Shown piece by piece: positions 49,064 through 60,198 of a stretch of DNA of 64,000 bases (within the stretch, counting starts at the first letter, position 1; each line of letters starts with the position of its first letter). The DNA comes from Aldrovandia affinis (Eukaryota > Chordata > Actinopteri > Notacanthiformes > Halosauridae). The translations under genes and the position numbers were made by a program. A model generated the notes under the pieces. That model searched no databases. It saw only the letters and a program-made list of their open reading frames with translations, and was not told the DNA's origin. The stretch lies in assembly GCA_029706075.1 (NCBI GenBank), contig JAINUG010000487.1, positions 124,001 through 188,000 on the forward strand. The letters are read 5' to 3'.

Positions 49064-49418
49064 CATGGCGAGTGGACGCAATCCCAGCAATTTGCCGGCT
49101 GTTTTACACAGTAAAGACTATTTAGATCATCTCAGCCAGGAAGAAAAAGGTAGATACATGGACAAACTACAAATCTTGGGCACTTGTGATCCATATTTAG
49201 CACCCGCGGCTGTGTTTGAGCCACTAAATGCAGCTAAGTCCCTGCCTGATCTGGAGTTTGGTGACATCTGGATCTATCTGGTGGAGAATCCATCCCCATA
49301 CACCGCTGCCAGGATGAAGGCTTATAAAACTACCGAAAGCTACAAGTATTTCCACTCAGGCTGGGTAAACAATGCTGGTGTGTGGAAAGTGAAGAAATTC
49401 TTCATTGTCAAAGCGAAG
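49064..49418 (+). pseudogene. N-terminal exon of a transposon-borne SWIM/YqaJ-type protein
   Basis: The frame from ATG 49064 reads MASGRNPSNLPAVLHSKDYL, then LSQEEKGRYMDKLQILG, WIYLVENPSPYTAARMKAYK and YFHSGWVNNAGVWKVKKFF. This N-terminal region precedes SWIM zinc-finger and YqaJ nuclease domains in many fish repeat-encoded proteins. After IVKAK there is a clean donor (AAG|GTGAGT at 49418/49419), and then no further recognisable exon, so the SWIM and nuclease parts have been lost. A 12-bp scrap (TCAAAGCGAAGG) is repeated near 49520. Function in the element is unknown to me. Confidence 0.6.
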
Positions 49419-49819
49419 GTGAGTGACGTTAAATTAGCCTAGCCTATCGGTATGCTAGCTAACGTTACGCTACGGTCAGTGGTAAGGTAGCTACCTCTTG
49501 CTAACCGGTAATGTTAGCTGTCAAAGCGAAGGTGCCTTTCGCTATGTTACGTTGTCTAGTCTATCTAACGTTACACAGCTAAATTACTATCTTGTGGTAG
49601 ATAGCTCTAATTCTGGTAACGTTAGCTAGCTACGTTGATCACAGATATTTACAGCCCGAGCGCTGCTCACTGCTCCCTCAGGGGATGGGTTAAATGCAGA
49701 GACAAATTTCGCCACCAAACAGGTGCGTGACAATCGTTGGGACCTTTACCTTTTAGTAGCTGGTGACAGGGCTGACATGTTGTTGCAAATGCCGCACAGC
49801 CCTAAATGTTTGCACGATC

Positions 49820-50026
49820 CTAAATGCACAGACGTGTGTGTTTTGTTGGCAGCCATTCTTTCTTTCCCTCTCCTGGCACACTCGTTCGTTTGATGGCATT
49901 AATCCACAAATTTCTCCTTTCTTTATTTTCTTTTTCACTGGGTATCCTATAAAAACACAACCCAGGCTTATCTCCTCGCCGGTTTGCACACCCGATTGCA
50001 CAGCAACTCTCTGGCATGGTTTTCAA
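49820..50026 (-). pseudogene. THAP-domain fragment
   Basis: The frame is open for 68 codons, starting near the right end of the element. It reads ESCCAIGCANRRGDKPGL, FYRIPSEKEN, RRNLWINAIKR and, at the end, KHTRLCI. This is the first part of a THAP zinc finger (C-X4-C-type start, conserved FYRIP and W), a DNA-binding module frequent in transposases. The final cysteine-histidine pair (usually C-S-x-H-F) is not reached, because the frame ends in a stop right after LCI. Confidence 0.7.
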
Positions 50027-50143
50027 TGCTCCTTCATCAGCGTTACAGGTGCTATGATAACGTGACGGGCAGTTGACGGGGCAGTGCCTTTTGCCCGGCA
50101 GCGCAGCTCGCTCCTGGCCTGTGATGTCACGTGAAAGCTATGA

Positions 50144-50775
50144 ATAGGCCCATGGACAGGGCATTCATGGACACCTTCCTGCACGGCCTAGACAGACGCC
50201 TGGAGGGACACAGCATGGAGGGGGAGCTGAGCGCCAAGGAGGTTCAGAAATGACAATATGCTCCTCGTGAGAGATATCATTATCCACTCCGGGGAGCGCA
50301 GGTCCCCTTTAGGCCTTCTCAGTCTAGATCAAAAGAAGGCCTTTGACAGGGTTAGCCATGTGTGTCTGGAGAGGGTGGGAGAGGTTTAACTTTCCAAATC
50401 CCCTCCAGCGCTGGACCAGGATGTGTTTGGGGGACATCTCGGGCAGAGTGTTTGTCAACAGGCACCTCTCTGCCCCATTTGACATCAGGTCCGGCGTCAG
50501 GCAGGGGTGCCCCCTAGCACGAACTGTACCTGTCGCCGTCATGGAGTGAGTCGCTAACCTGTTCTTTCCCTGTACGCACAGAAGGCATAAAGCTTCTGGG
50601 GGTCACCTTCCAGAACGATGGGGGAGGGAACCGGAGCTGGGAGGAGGCCCTCCGCCACGTCCAGAAAAAAATCGGGAGCTGGACCACACGGCCCCTGACA
50701 ATGACGGGTAAGATCCTGGTTCTGAAGGCAATAGTCCTTCCCAGCCTCCTCTATATTGGTCGAGTGTCCAGCATG
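50144..50775 (+). pseudogene. L1/Tx1-group LINE ORF2 fragment, right part
   Basis: It continues from 48963 with RPMDRAFMDTFLHGLDRRLEG and then jumps to NNMLLVRDIIIHSGE, LGLLSLDQKKAFDRVSHVCLERVG (the LDQxKAFDRV block of Tx1/L1 RTs) and, near 50585, LLGVTFQNDGGGNRSWEEAL, GSWTTRPLTMTGKILVLKAIVLPSLLYI-type text. The segment with the second catalytic motif is deleted and frames change at least three times. Confidence 0.75.
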
Positions 50776-52979
50776 GCAGGATAATGAAAGGGAGCAGTAG
50801 CCTAGTGTACAAAGTAGGCCTACAAACCAGAAATTTGACCACAAATGACAATGCACAAAACAATACACTTCCCGTTCAACAACTAGCACCAACAAAACAA
50901 GCATTGATAAAAATGATTTAATGTTACTCACCTATAGGACAAAGTATCATACTTTGTGTAAGTTAATTGAGCTACCGTTTTAATTTCAACACGTAGCACT
51001 AACACCTGCATCTAATTATACAATAAATGCGAATGTATAGGCTACAGCAAACTTGACATCATTTAAGTTTATACTGGCTTTTAAAAATACTTTTGTCCAA
51101 ACATTGCTACAAATTACAGGCTAACTTGCTAGAGAACATTAGGCTATTCAATTGCGTTGTTGTTGTTGTTCAGCTAGCTGACGTTACTTACTTAGCAACA
51201 CAACTAAGCTATTCGGTCATGCAAAATTAGCCCATTTCGTTTTCTTCAGTCGAACTCGAATTAAGATGAATTTATCTGAAATAGTTTGTTGACAGTTATA
51301 CAATGGCGGTTGCTTGGGGGGGAATAGGCTACAACATAGTTTTTTGCAGCGAAACCCGTTATAAATAGTAATTTATTACTTTCTGGTTGGACATCTCAGG
51401 TTATATCTCTAGCTAAGTGCGTTTCTCTTTCCAATTTCAGTAACTAAATAAAGTATCAAAATGTTATCGCACGTGAAATTGACATAGGTCATTTTCGAAT
51501 TTCACTAAAGCAGAACGACAGCGCGCATACATCTAGCGACGTGATTGCGCCGCGTGACAGGTTTACCTCGTGACGCTACAGCAACAGATGAAAATCCTCC
51601 GACACACCCAGTTGGACCGACGGCGATTTCCACTTGTAGAATCGAGCCTCCGAGACAAAGTCGTCCTTACGCAAAAGGGAACAGACTATACAAACACACT
51701 CTCACTGACACTGATGGTTGCGACAGGACAATGTGTACTACTACAGGTGGGAAAGTGGACCAAAATGTACAGTAACAGTCAAAACACCATAAACCCGCAT
51801 TCAAAAATTCTGCTATTCCCGGGGCCCCCTAGTGGCCGGGGCCCTGGGCTGCAGCCCATGTTGCCCAATAGGTTAACGCGGGCCAGCATACAATACAGTT
51901 TTCAATTAATCAGAATCAACAAAAATCACTATGTTAAACAATAAAGCATAATAAACCTAGTCAGCCCACCTCGACTCGCTGATGAGTAAATAAACCAACA
52001 GACTCCCTAGCCTTTCTGTTGCTTCACATGAGCCACTAGTAAACCAATTTGCCCAGCAGCCATCACCCAGGCCGTAGAACATTGCCTGGGCATGCGAGTA
52101 CCCTTGTTGTTCTTGGGTCATGTGGGCCCCCCTCCACATAGATACCACCTGTAGTCATGGCGGTTAGGAGTCTTTCTTCATTGCTCAGACCACCTGTATA
52201 ACATCCACAGGGCAAATTGTGGCCATTGATTCACAACAAAGTTCAATGCAGCCTGACCTTCCTCTAGACAGACTACATATTCATTCATAAGTACCATACG
52301 TTGAACATAATGCATGATTATAGTAATAATAAAACCAGCCACGGTTTAGCCATATAAGGTTACATAAAATTTGTTAAGCAGGATATCTTCTCTTCTTCCA
52401 CGATCTTACGTCAAAACTGCTGGACCAGTGGACAGAGGAGACGTAAACCTTTCATTCAGCCGTCGCTGATTGTGATCTTCTCTGACAGAAGCATGTGAGA
52501 GAACTATGTGTGTGTTTTAATCTATCTGCAATAGATAAGGGAGCGTCTGGCCCCTGTGTGTGTTAATGCCCACCATAGAGGATCATCACTGTGGAGAGGT
52601 CGTCTCAGCACATACGATGCAGAGTGATTCAGGTCACTCCTCCTCGTACCGTTGGTGCCAGTCTTCTTCATCAGGGCAGTCACCCGCATAGTCGGCCCAA
52701 AACCGAGGATCTTTCACCAGCTGTGCAGCAAGGGGATGGCAATTCCAGCACTCCCAGCCACCAGTGCCCCCACCAATAACAATAACATTCCTGCCCTTAT
52801 CCTCCATTCCCCACTTTCCTGCCCTTTCCTTCCTATACATCTCTCATGTTTCCTCATTCTCTCTACACTCTGAGGGTGCTCCCTCCTCATTTTGCCTTTC
52901 TACTATTCCCCGTATATTGTCTCTAAAATCATCCTGTGTGCGTCCTGCCTCTGTCGCCTTACAGCAGTAGTTAAGGTGG
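50776..52979 (-). other. Mostly unassigned; possible env remnants of the minus-strand ERV
   Basis: 50950-51560 is AT-rich and single copy. 51560-51950 has overlapping plus frames without known domains and a GGGGCCCCCTAGTGGCC palindrome-like block. On the minus strand, downstream of the integrase remnant, a hydrophobic leader-like stretch (MLLLLVGALVAGSAGIA, near 52790-52740) and scraps such as FYGLGDGCWANWF (near 52080) could be the start of an envelope gene. This rests on position and composition only. Confidence 0.35.
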
Positions 52980-53880
52980 AACCACACAGTTTTACCTTCA
53001 ACCTAAGCACAGTGGGCATTGTCAGAACCATCTTATATGGTCTGTCATGCCTGGGTTCATTCTACTTTCTCTTGATCACTTTGACATACACCCAATCTCC
53101 CGGATGTATGTCACAAAGGCCTTCTGGAATGTTGCTTGTTCTTTCTTCAGTAGCTCCTTTCACCTGTTGGAAGATGGCTTTGTGCATTGAGGTTAGATGT
53201 TGCACATAATTTGACAATTCTCTTTCAGGTCGATTGTACGGACCCCGAAGGTAGGGCACTGGCATGGGCCTACCAGTTAACATCTCATGTGGGGTTAGAT
53301 GCATGCTTCTGTTGGTTTGCATTCTCATGCTTATTAATGCCATTGTTATTGCATCCACACAGTTGATTTTTCCATCAGTGCATATTTTGGCTATCTTTGC
53401 TTTTAGACTGCTGTTTGCCCTTTCCACCATTCCTTGGGACTGTGGATGGTACACACACACAAATCATAAATGATCTTGTCTGGAATCCCAAACCTGGGAA
53501 ACACTTCTTTACACAAAAACGTTGCCACTGACTTGGCATCTGGACTGCTTGTAGGTGTTGTCTCTACCCACCTGCTAAATCTATCCACCACCAATAGCAT
53601 GTATCTCTTATTCTGGACTCGCTCGATAATATCCACATAATCTATCATGAGGTGTCTAAAAGGTCCATCAGGTCCAATCGGCACTGAAAAAGCCTTTCTG
53701 TTATTATATGTTGCACAGACCTCACAGCCATTTAGTGCTTGATCCACCATACTCATTAAATATGGCAACCACCATGCATATTTAATTCATTTAATGACTT
53801 GCCCCCTTGCACAATCGTCTTGACCATGCGCATCCTTGATCATGGTGTGAATTAGTGATGCAAGCGCTACAAAATGTCCT
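52980..53880 (-). pseudogene. Retroviral integrase remnant
   Basis: On the minus strand the zinc-binding part comes first (an IHTMIKDAHG stretch, then NGCEVCATYN, near 53860-53700). The DDE core follows with LMIDYVDI, LLVVDRFSRWVET, KEVFPRFGIPDKI and, after a frame change near 53460, YHPQSQGMVERANSSLK, which holds the last catalytic glutamate. The end of the protein (GDWVYVK, then a broken PYKMVLTMPT) follows to about 52980. The order and motifs fit gamma/epsilon-like retroviruses. It is not the same copy as the tail at 2073, being a separate sequence in the other orientation. Stops near 53800 and 53050 and the frame change make it a relic. Confidence 0.8.
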
Positions 53881-54459
53881 GCCGGTCCTCTCCACAACCC
53901 CTTGTGGGGGCCATAAGGGCACTTGATTTACGACCTTCATTCCCCATTTATCATACATCACCTTTACCGGTCTGGTCAGCGGATCAGGGAGACACACAGC
54001 CTTACTTGTTGCCCATCCTGTCACTCAAATGAACAAAGAAAAATTCACCTTTTTTTCCTTTTTTTTTCCCGGGCTGTTGCCCTCAATCCTCATGTACACT
54101 TTTTATTCACTCAATTCATTTGCAATCACATTCAAAAATGTTTTTTTTCACTCATACCCATGACAATACCATTAGACACTTCTCTTTCAAGACCTTCGCA
54201 TAATGAACAGTTGCATAACAACAGGCTCACTATCACAGTGAGGCAACTTCTGAGGCTGCTTCCATTAAATCATCCCAGTCACACTCTTCTATGAGTAAAC
54301 AGTCCACCAATCCCCTGTCTTTCATTTTTTGTAGCACATACAACTTCTCACCAGGTAAATCCCAATATTCAATTGTTATATTCCCAAACTCATCACATGA
54401 AAACGTATGAATACTCATTGAGGTCGTTTAACCAGTCTCCTGGCTAATACAGTGTGGGA
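53881..54459 (-). other. Upstream ERV-related sequence, mostly unassigned
   Basis: A minus frame at 54024-53791 includes PLTRPVKVMYDKWG and joins the integrase in other frames, so it may be the end of RNase H or a linker. A 61-codon minus frame at 54418-54233 (HTFSCDEFGNITIEYWDLPG) is acidic and unknown to me. T-rich sequence lies at about 54050-54170. Confidence 0.35.
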
Positions 54460-54737
54460 GGCTTTTAGAGGATATAACAACACCATGGTTAAAAATGAGT
54501 ACCCGCTCCCCAGAATCGATGAATCTCTGGATCAGATTACTGGGTCCCAATGGTTCTGCTCTCTCGACCTGCATAGTAGATATTAGCAGGTGGGCCTAAC
54601 ATAAGATGTTACACCCAATACCACTTTCACCACCAGTTCTGGCCTCTGGCAGTTCACCACCATGCCATTTGGTCTCTGTAACACCCCCACTACCTTTGAA
54701 TGGCTTATGGAGCGGGTACTTCAAGGCTCTCCTTTGA
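54460..54737 (+). pseudogene. Ty3/Gypsy reverse transcriptase scrap
   Basis: The plus frame reads NEYPLPRIDESLDQITGSQW, CSLDLHS, then TTFTTSSGLWQFTTMPFGLC and PTTFEWLMERVLQG. These are the consecutive RT blocks of Ty3/Gypsy elements (PLPRI, FSxLDL, PFGLxNAP). A stop lies in the SLDL-to-QV interval and there is no YVDD, because the copy ends at 54737. Only about 90 codons of a pol of roughly 1,000 are left. Confidence 0.8.
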
Positions 54738-54959
54738 AATAAAACTTTATCAATCCGGATTGCGTAAAATACTTAAAATAGTTGAGCTTGAGGATCGAGT
54801 CTAGACGCTTCACCAGATACAGGAGGGAGCGAGTTAAATTGAATATTTTCTACAAGCGCCGGATGCCCCAAGAAGTTTAACCCTTACCCTGGCAGAGCCT
54901 TTGCAGAAAGGTGTTTTAGTCACGGTTCAAAGTCTGCATAGTCACCATCCCAAGAAGGT

Positions 54960-57900
54960 CATAGTTTTGACCTGGTTAGTTTGACTGAAACCTGGCGTAG
55001 GCCTGGCGAATACAGTGTACTTAATAAGGCATTTCCTGATGGGTATGCTAGTTGTCAAGCACTGTGTCTGTCTGGTAGAGGGGTTTTTGTTGCTGTGATT
55101 CATGCAACAACATTTAGTTTCCCACCTAAATCTGGGTTTCCCACCTAAATCTAAAGTTCTCCTCTTTTGAAGCACTTGTTATGCTTTCTGGATGGTCAAA
55201 AGACAAAGTTACCCCAGTGCAATCCTTCCTTGTAGTACGAATTTATAGACCACCTTGACCTTATACGGTTTTTCTTTCTTAGTTTGCAGAGTTTTTATCA
55301 AGCTTAGCAACTATGGCAGATATGGCAACAACCATACCTTAGATTTGGTGTTATCGTATAGTATTGATGTTGAGAATATTACTGTTTCCCTGTAATCCTG
55401 TACTATCGGATCACTGATTGATTATTTTTGAAATTCAGGTAAATGTTTTTATTAAATCAGAACCTAGGTACTATTCCAGCTGCTCTATTAATTCATTCAT
55501 GGCTTCAAAATGTATAAACATACTTTCTGAGTCCTTATTATCAAGTAAGGATTCAAACAGCTTTTTGTCAATTGATCATCTAACAGAAGGAGTAAATCAT
55601 ATTTTACAGAATACACTTGATGCTGTTGCCCCCCTCAAGAGGAAAAAACGCAGTCAGAAGAAACTTGCCCCCTGGTTTACTAACCATACACGGGGCCTTA
55701 AACTAGTTTCCCAGAAATTAGAATGCAGATGGCACTCTACCAATTTAGAGGTTTTTCACTCTTGAAGGACAGCCTCACAGAATACAAGCACACTCTTATA
55801 CAGCTAAGCCATCCTACTTCTCAAAATTAATTTACCAGAATAAACACAACCCATAATTTATATTTAACACGGTAGCTAAACGGACAAACTAACTATAATT
55901 CTAATGACTTCATGAACTTGTTTACTGATAATACTGAGATGATCAGAGAACAAATTATGAAAATGTAATCCAACTCCTGAGATGGCACAGGGCTATCAGA
56001 AGCAGGGTTGCGTAGAGATCCTTGAGTTTTTGCTCCCTTGGATCTGGGCAAATTTTGTACATTTAGAAAATTGGTGATGTCCTCCAAATCATCTACACGT
56101 CTGTTAGACCCCCCATACCAACAAAGCTTATTAAAGAGCTTTTGCCTGTGCTAGGCCAGCCCATGTTATATATTATAAATACATCCCTATCATTGGGTTG
56201 CGTACCTAAGTCTTTAAAAGTGGCAGTAATCAAGTGTCTTATAAAGAAACCAAATCATGACCCTGATCATCTGAAGAACTATAGGCCCATTTCAAATCTT
56301 CCCTTTTTGTCAAAAAGTTAGAGAAATCTGTAGCTCAATAATTAACTGCTTTCCTAAAAACTAATAATCTGCATGAAACACTACAATCAGGTTTTAGACC
56401 AAACCATAGCACTGAGACGGCACTTACTAAAGTTGTAAATGGCTTCCTGTTAGCATTGGACACTGGTTGTGTTTCTATTCTAGTGCTCCTAGACATAAGT
56501 GCTGCTTTTGACACTATTGACCACCAGATTCTCCTTCACAGCCTAGAAAACCTGGTTGGTTTGCGTGGACGGGCACTCTCATGGTTTAAATCATACTTAT
56601 CAGATAGTTTCAATTTGTGCAATTAGATCAAGAGTTCTCTGACTACTCTCAGGTTAAATATGGTATTCCACAAGGCTCAGTGCAGGGACCACTACTGTTC
56701 TCATTATACTTGCTACCACTCGGTAATGTTATTCGTAAACATGGTGTGAATTTTCATGGCTATGCAGATGATACACAGCTGTACATATCAATGAAACCAG
56801 GTGAAATACTTCAACTCACTCAATTAGAGGCTTGTATTTCTGATATAAAGAATTGGATGACAGTACATTTCCTGCTTTTGAATTCAGATAAAACAGAGAT
56901 GATGGTTTTGGGCCCCAAAAAATTAAGGAACAAGTTGGCTCTGCAGTTAAATGCAGGTGATTGCATAATTGCATCAAGTCTAATGGTCAAGAACCTTTGT
57001 TTTGTTATTGATCAAGATCTTACATTTGACACTCATATTAAAAAAACTTCCAGAGTGACCTTCTTTCACATAAGAAACATAGCTAAAATTAGGCATATTC
57101 TGTCATTAGAGGGTGCAAAAACCTTGATGCATGCTTTTGTCAAATCGAGGCTAGACTACTGTAATGCCTTATTATCTGGCTCCTCTAGTAGCTCTCTTAA
57201 GAGTCTTCAACTAGTACAGAATACAGCGGCACGTATTTGACTAGTATGAGCACATTTCTCCTGTGTTAGCATCACTACATTGGCTTCCTGTTAAATATCG
57301 GACTGATTATAAAGTACTGTTGCTAGCTTTTAAAGCAGTGAAAGGACTTGCACCTATATATCTGACCAAAATGATTGCCCCTTATAAGCTGACATGACTG
57401 CTTCGTTCACAAGAAGCCAGCCATCTATTACTCCTTAGAATTTTGAAAAACACAGCCGGTGGTAGAGCCTTCTCTTTGAGAGCTCCTCTGTTGTGGAACG
57501 GTTTACCAAAGCATGTTAGGGATTCCGACACAGTTTAAATTTTTAAGTCTAGATTAAAAACATATCTTTTCAGCCTACTTTCTCGGCTGCATATATTCTC
57601 TGTCCCTCTCCTAATAGATATGCTGCCATAGCTTACACCTGTCTGTATATTTCCTATGCTTGTGCTCCCCGGCTCTTACATAATGCTACTGGCTATAGCC
57701 CTGCTTTTTTTTCTGACTGCATGTTCTCTTCTCTGCCTCGGCCTCTGACTCAGGGGCACCTGCCCCGAGCCCTAGATCCTGCAAAAAGTGTGAGCTGCCC
57801 CCATCAACCCTCACCCCCATGCCTACTCCAGTTCCTGGATCTGGACCCGCTTCACATGGCTTAGCCCCCCCCCCCCCCTCACTGACTACCTAACTCAGGA

Positions 57901-58075
57901 GGGGCAAAGTCTTTCAGCCCTGAGCCACCTTGGACTGACCATGACCTGTGCCAGCCAGAAGAGGATGGGCTCCCCGCCTTTTAGTCTGGTTCCTCCCAAG
58001 GTTTCTCCCTATCAAGGGAGTTTTTCCTTGCCACTGTTGCCTTTAAATCTAATAAAATTTGATTTGATTTGATTT
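54960..58075 (+). mobile_element. L2-group LINE, nearly complete 3' half
   Basis: It starts within the endonuclease (LTETWRRPGEYSVLNKA-like text near 54975), is very degenerate to about 56200, then has a good RT and a long 3' UTR ending in GGGAGTTTTTCCTTGCCACT and an ATTTG-rich tail (58040-58075). A similar tail piece occurs at 35838-35990. A poly-C run lies at about 57868. Confidence 0.8.
56230..57560 (+). pseudogene. L2-group LINE reverse transcriptase
   Basis: The frame is open for 207 codons at 56617-57240; blocks before and after lie in other frames. In order: RPISNLPFL, QSGFRPNHSTETAL and VLLDISAAFDTIDHQILL (first catalytic motif) near 56290-56540; then [33 protein letters not shown] (second motif, both aspartates kept) and [14 protein letters not shown]; then [12 protein letters not shown]. 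After 57240 the C-terminal part (ASLHWLPVKYRTDYK, GGRAFSLRAPLLWNGLP) follows in another frame to about 57560. The catalytic palm is well kept but stops on both sides make it inactive. Confidence 0.85.
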
Positions 58076-58082
58076 AATTTGA

Positions 58083-58625
58083 CTGTTGCCTTTAGGCTTG
58101 CTTTTTGGGGGGTCTAGGCCTGGGTTCCCCCTCAGAGGTACTGCTCCCCCGTACCTCCAGTCACTTATCACTCCCTACACACCTCCCAGACCCGTCCGCT
58201 CCGCCTCCTCTGGTAAACTGACTGTCCCTTCTCCCGGGTGCCTGGCAGCGCTCCTCGCGGTCTCGCCTCTTCTCTGTCCTGATCCCTCACTGGTGGAACG
58301 ACCTTCCGCAATCGGTCAAGACCGCGGAATCAATTGGGATCTACTGCTGAACTCTGTCCATCTATCTAAATTGTCTTCAACTGTTTACTTGTTCAACACT
58401 ATACTTCCCCCACCCCCCCCAAAAAAAAAACACCAAAAAAACACACTAACCTTTTCCTTCCTGGTGTTACAGGTGTGGTATGCTGATGCCTGCAATGATG
58501 TCTATTGCTGTATTCCTGCACTGATCTCGTGCGCTAACTATGTTCCTACCATGTATTAATGCACATCTTGTAAGTCGCTCTGGATAAGAGCGTCTGCTAA
58601 ATGCTTAAAATGTAAAATGTAAAAT
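58083..58625 (+). mobile_element. L2-clade LINE 3' end
   Basis: The frame at 58086-58559 contains YLQSLITPYTPPRPVRSASS, a C-terminal ORF2 piece, fused to a 3' UTR. The tail GTAAGTCGCTCTGGATAAGA plus GCGTCTGCTAAATG and TAAAATG repeats matches 7440-7939 (opposite strand) and 41268-41435. A C/A-rich run is at about 58408-58445. It abuts the tail of the preceding LINE. Confidence 0.75.
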
Positions 58626-58976
58626 GTTAAACGTTTTGTGACAATTCAATTGATTTGATTTGATTTAATATGGCAGAATGCCCCAAGAGTAAGATAGACA
58701 GCAATAATTTTGTGGGGTTTTTTCCTTGATCCAAGCGGATTGACTACTTCAAATCCGTCCTGGCTAACGGTAAACAGCACATGATATTAGCATTGGTTAT
58801 ATATAGATAATATATGGCTTTTATAATAATCATCTTGACAGGTTGGAATGTGACCTTTTGACCTCATTAGACATGGTGTCTATGTGACCTTTTGACCTTA
58901 AGTAAACAACCATATGGCCAGGTGGGCGTATCCATTACGGTAATCTTAAATGAATCTAAAAAGAATTCTGGGTAAT
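58626..58976. other. Unassigned spacer
   Basis: AT-rich; an ATTTG-repeat scrap at about 58648-58672 and a direct repeat (GACCTTTTGACCT at about 58850 and 58882). No gene. Confidence 0.4.
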
Positions 58977-59104
58977 ATGCAAATCACGCCCCATTACAGA
59001 ACCACTTTCAGATTTTTGCATTTGCAAAGAATATATCAATATGCAAATCACGCCCCATTACAGAACTATTTTCAGATTTTTGCATTTGCAAAGAATATAT
59101 CAAT
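58977..59104. repeat. 64-bp tandem duplication
   Basis: Two adjacent 64-bp units (58977-59040, 59041-59104) are nearly identical. Each begins with ATGCAAATCACGCCCCATTA, which contains an octamer (ATGCAAAT) and a GC box-like CGCCCC, and later has TTTGCATTTGCAAAG. Confidence 0.9.
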
Positions 59105-59765
59105 GCTTTGTATATTTGCATTTATTTTTTGACCACTTTAAAACAGCCGTGGACATGCCACTGGTACAACCAGCCACCTAGCCAGCACCCCAAGGACTGA
59201 GAAGCTCAACCGAAGCTGCAGTCTTCAGTACCACAATACAGAACCTAGGATGCCTTTTAGGCTTTATACCACATAAGGCAAGGGGGGTGCTCAACCAAAG
59301 CCATGGACAGGCCATTGTTACTTTGGTATACCCTGCCACCCTATCAAGGGGTGCCCATCATAGCCTTCGCAACCATTAGACAAACTGGCATGTGTCAACC
59401 AAGGCTGCAGTCCCCAGTAGCCCTACACCAAGCCATCAAGCTCCAGCTATGGTTAAAAAATCTTCAAAAAGATCCAGTTAACATCTGTGTTCTCATTAAC
59501 ACTACCTAGGATTTCTCTCTACTTCCCCCATTGACGGTGACTCAGTATAGCTTACTCACTCAGAGTTGCTTCGGTAGGGGTAAACAGGCACATAGGGTCG
59601 TTTGGTTCGGTCGTTCGTTCGTTTTTTTTGTTTTGTTTTAAAACGTTAAAACATCTGCAAGTGAACCATTTTTGGAAATACTGTAACGCTGACTGCTAAA
59701 GGAACTGTGGTAGAAAAGGCCAAACTCGGTTCAGGGCCAGATTGACCGAGAGACCCCACCGCAAT
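59105..59765. other. Unassigned region
   Basis: A 68-codon plus frame at 59303-59509 is unknown to me; the surrounding text may be a retroelement scrap. A TTCGTTCG / T-rich run is at about 59605-59640. No gene supported. Confidence 0.35.
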
Positions 59766-60008
59766 TGATACTTCTTCAAAAATAAAATAATCTTCAGAGT
59801 CTGTGGCAATAATAATAATTTATTACATATAAAAGGTTACATTCAATGAGCCGTTGGTTCGCGAAGCAAGGACTGAAATTCCATATCCTGAACATCCCCT
59901 TTTATCCTAATCTTAGTGCTTGTTTTTTAGTGTCACTCTGTACCAGCTACCCCACTCTTCCCTGCATTGGTGTGGAAATTTCCACAAAAACCCAGTCCCC
60001 CCTTTCTT
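59766..60008 (-). repeat. Candidate polypurine tract and 3' LTR
   Basis: On the minus strand AGAAAGGGGGGGAC (60008-59995) is followed by TGGGTTTTTGTGG at 59994. An AAAAGGGG/TATATG region and AATAAA near 59820 precede a TATCA end at 59766. This would be a 229-bp LTR. There is no pol or env on the minus side to support it and no second copy. Confidence 0.35.
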
Positions 60009-60198
60009 AGACTCCATTTTTATCTTATATAAGAAACCATTATTCATCATTAACATTCAACATAAACATTCCACCATCACTGGTACTGATCTACCATTAA
60101 ATCCCTCCTTACGCCCCCTGCAGGCGAGGCACTGCTACTGCAGAACTTCGACACAGCATTTTCCTATCACAACCCCTGCCCTCAGAGCTCTCCTTTAA

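Larger units (their letters stand above)
48964..50143. mobile_element. THAP/SWIM-type DNA transposon (ISL2EU-like), 1,180 bp
   Basis: It begins TCATAGCTTTCA and ends in the inverted sequence TGAAAGCTATGA, with AT on both sides (48962-48963, 50144-50145). Removing it and one AT restores the LINE frame (LGLYAN to RPMDRAF), which fixes both borders. Two coding remnants point inward from the ends: a SWIM/YqaJ-linked N-terminus (plus) and a THAP domain (minus). This pair is what I recall of ISL2EU-type elements, which make 2-bp AT duplications. No IS-like transposase is present, so it is non-autonomous. Confidence 0.75.

Noticed and set aside
49763-50065. 100-codon plus-strand frame
   Set aside because: Antisense of the THAP-domain frame.
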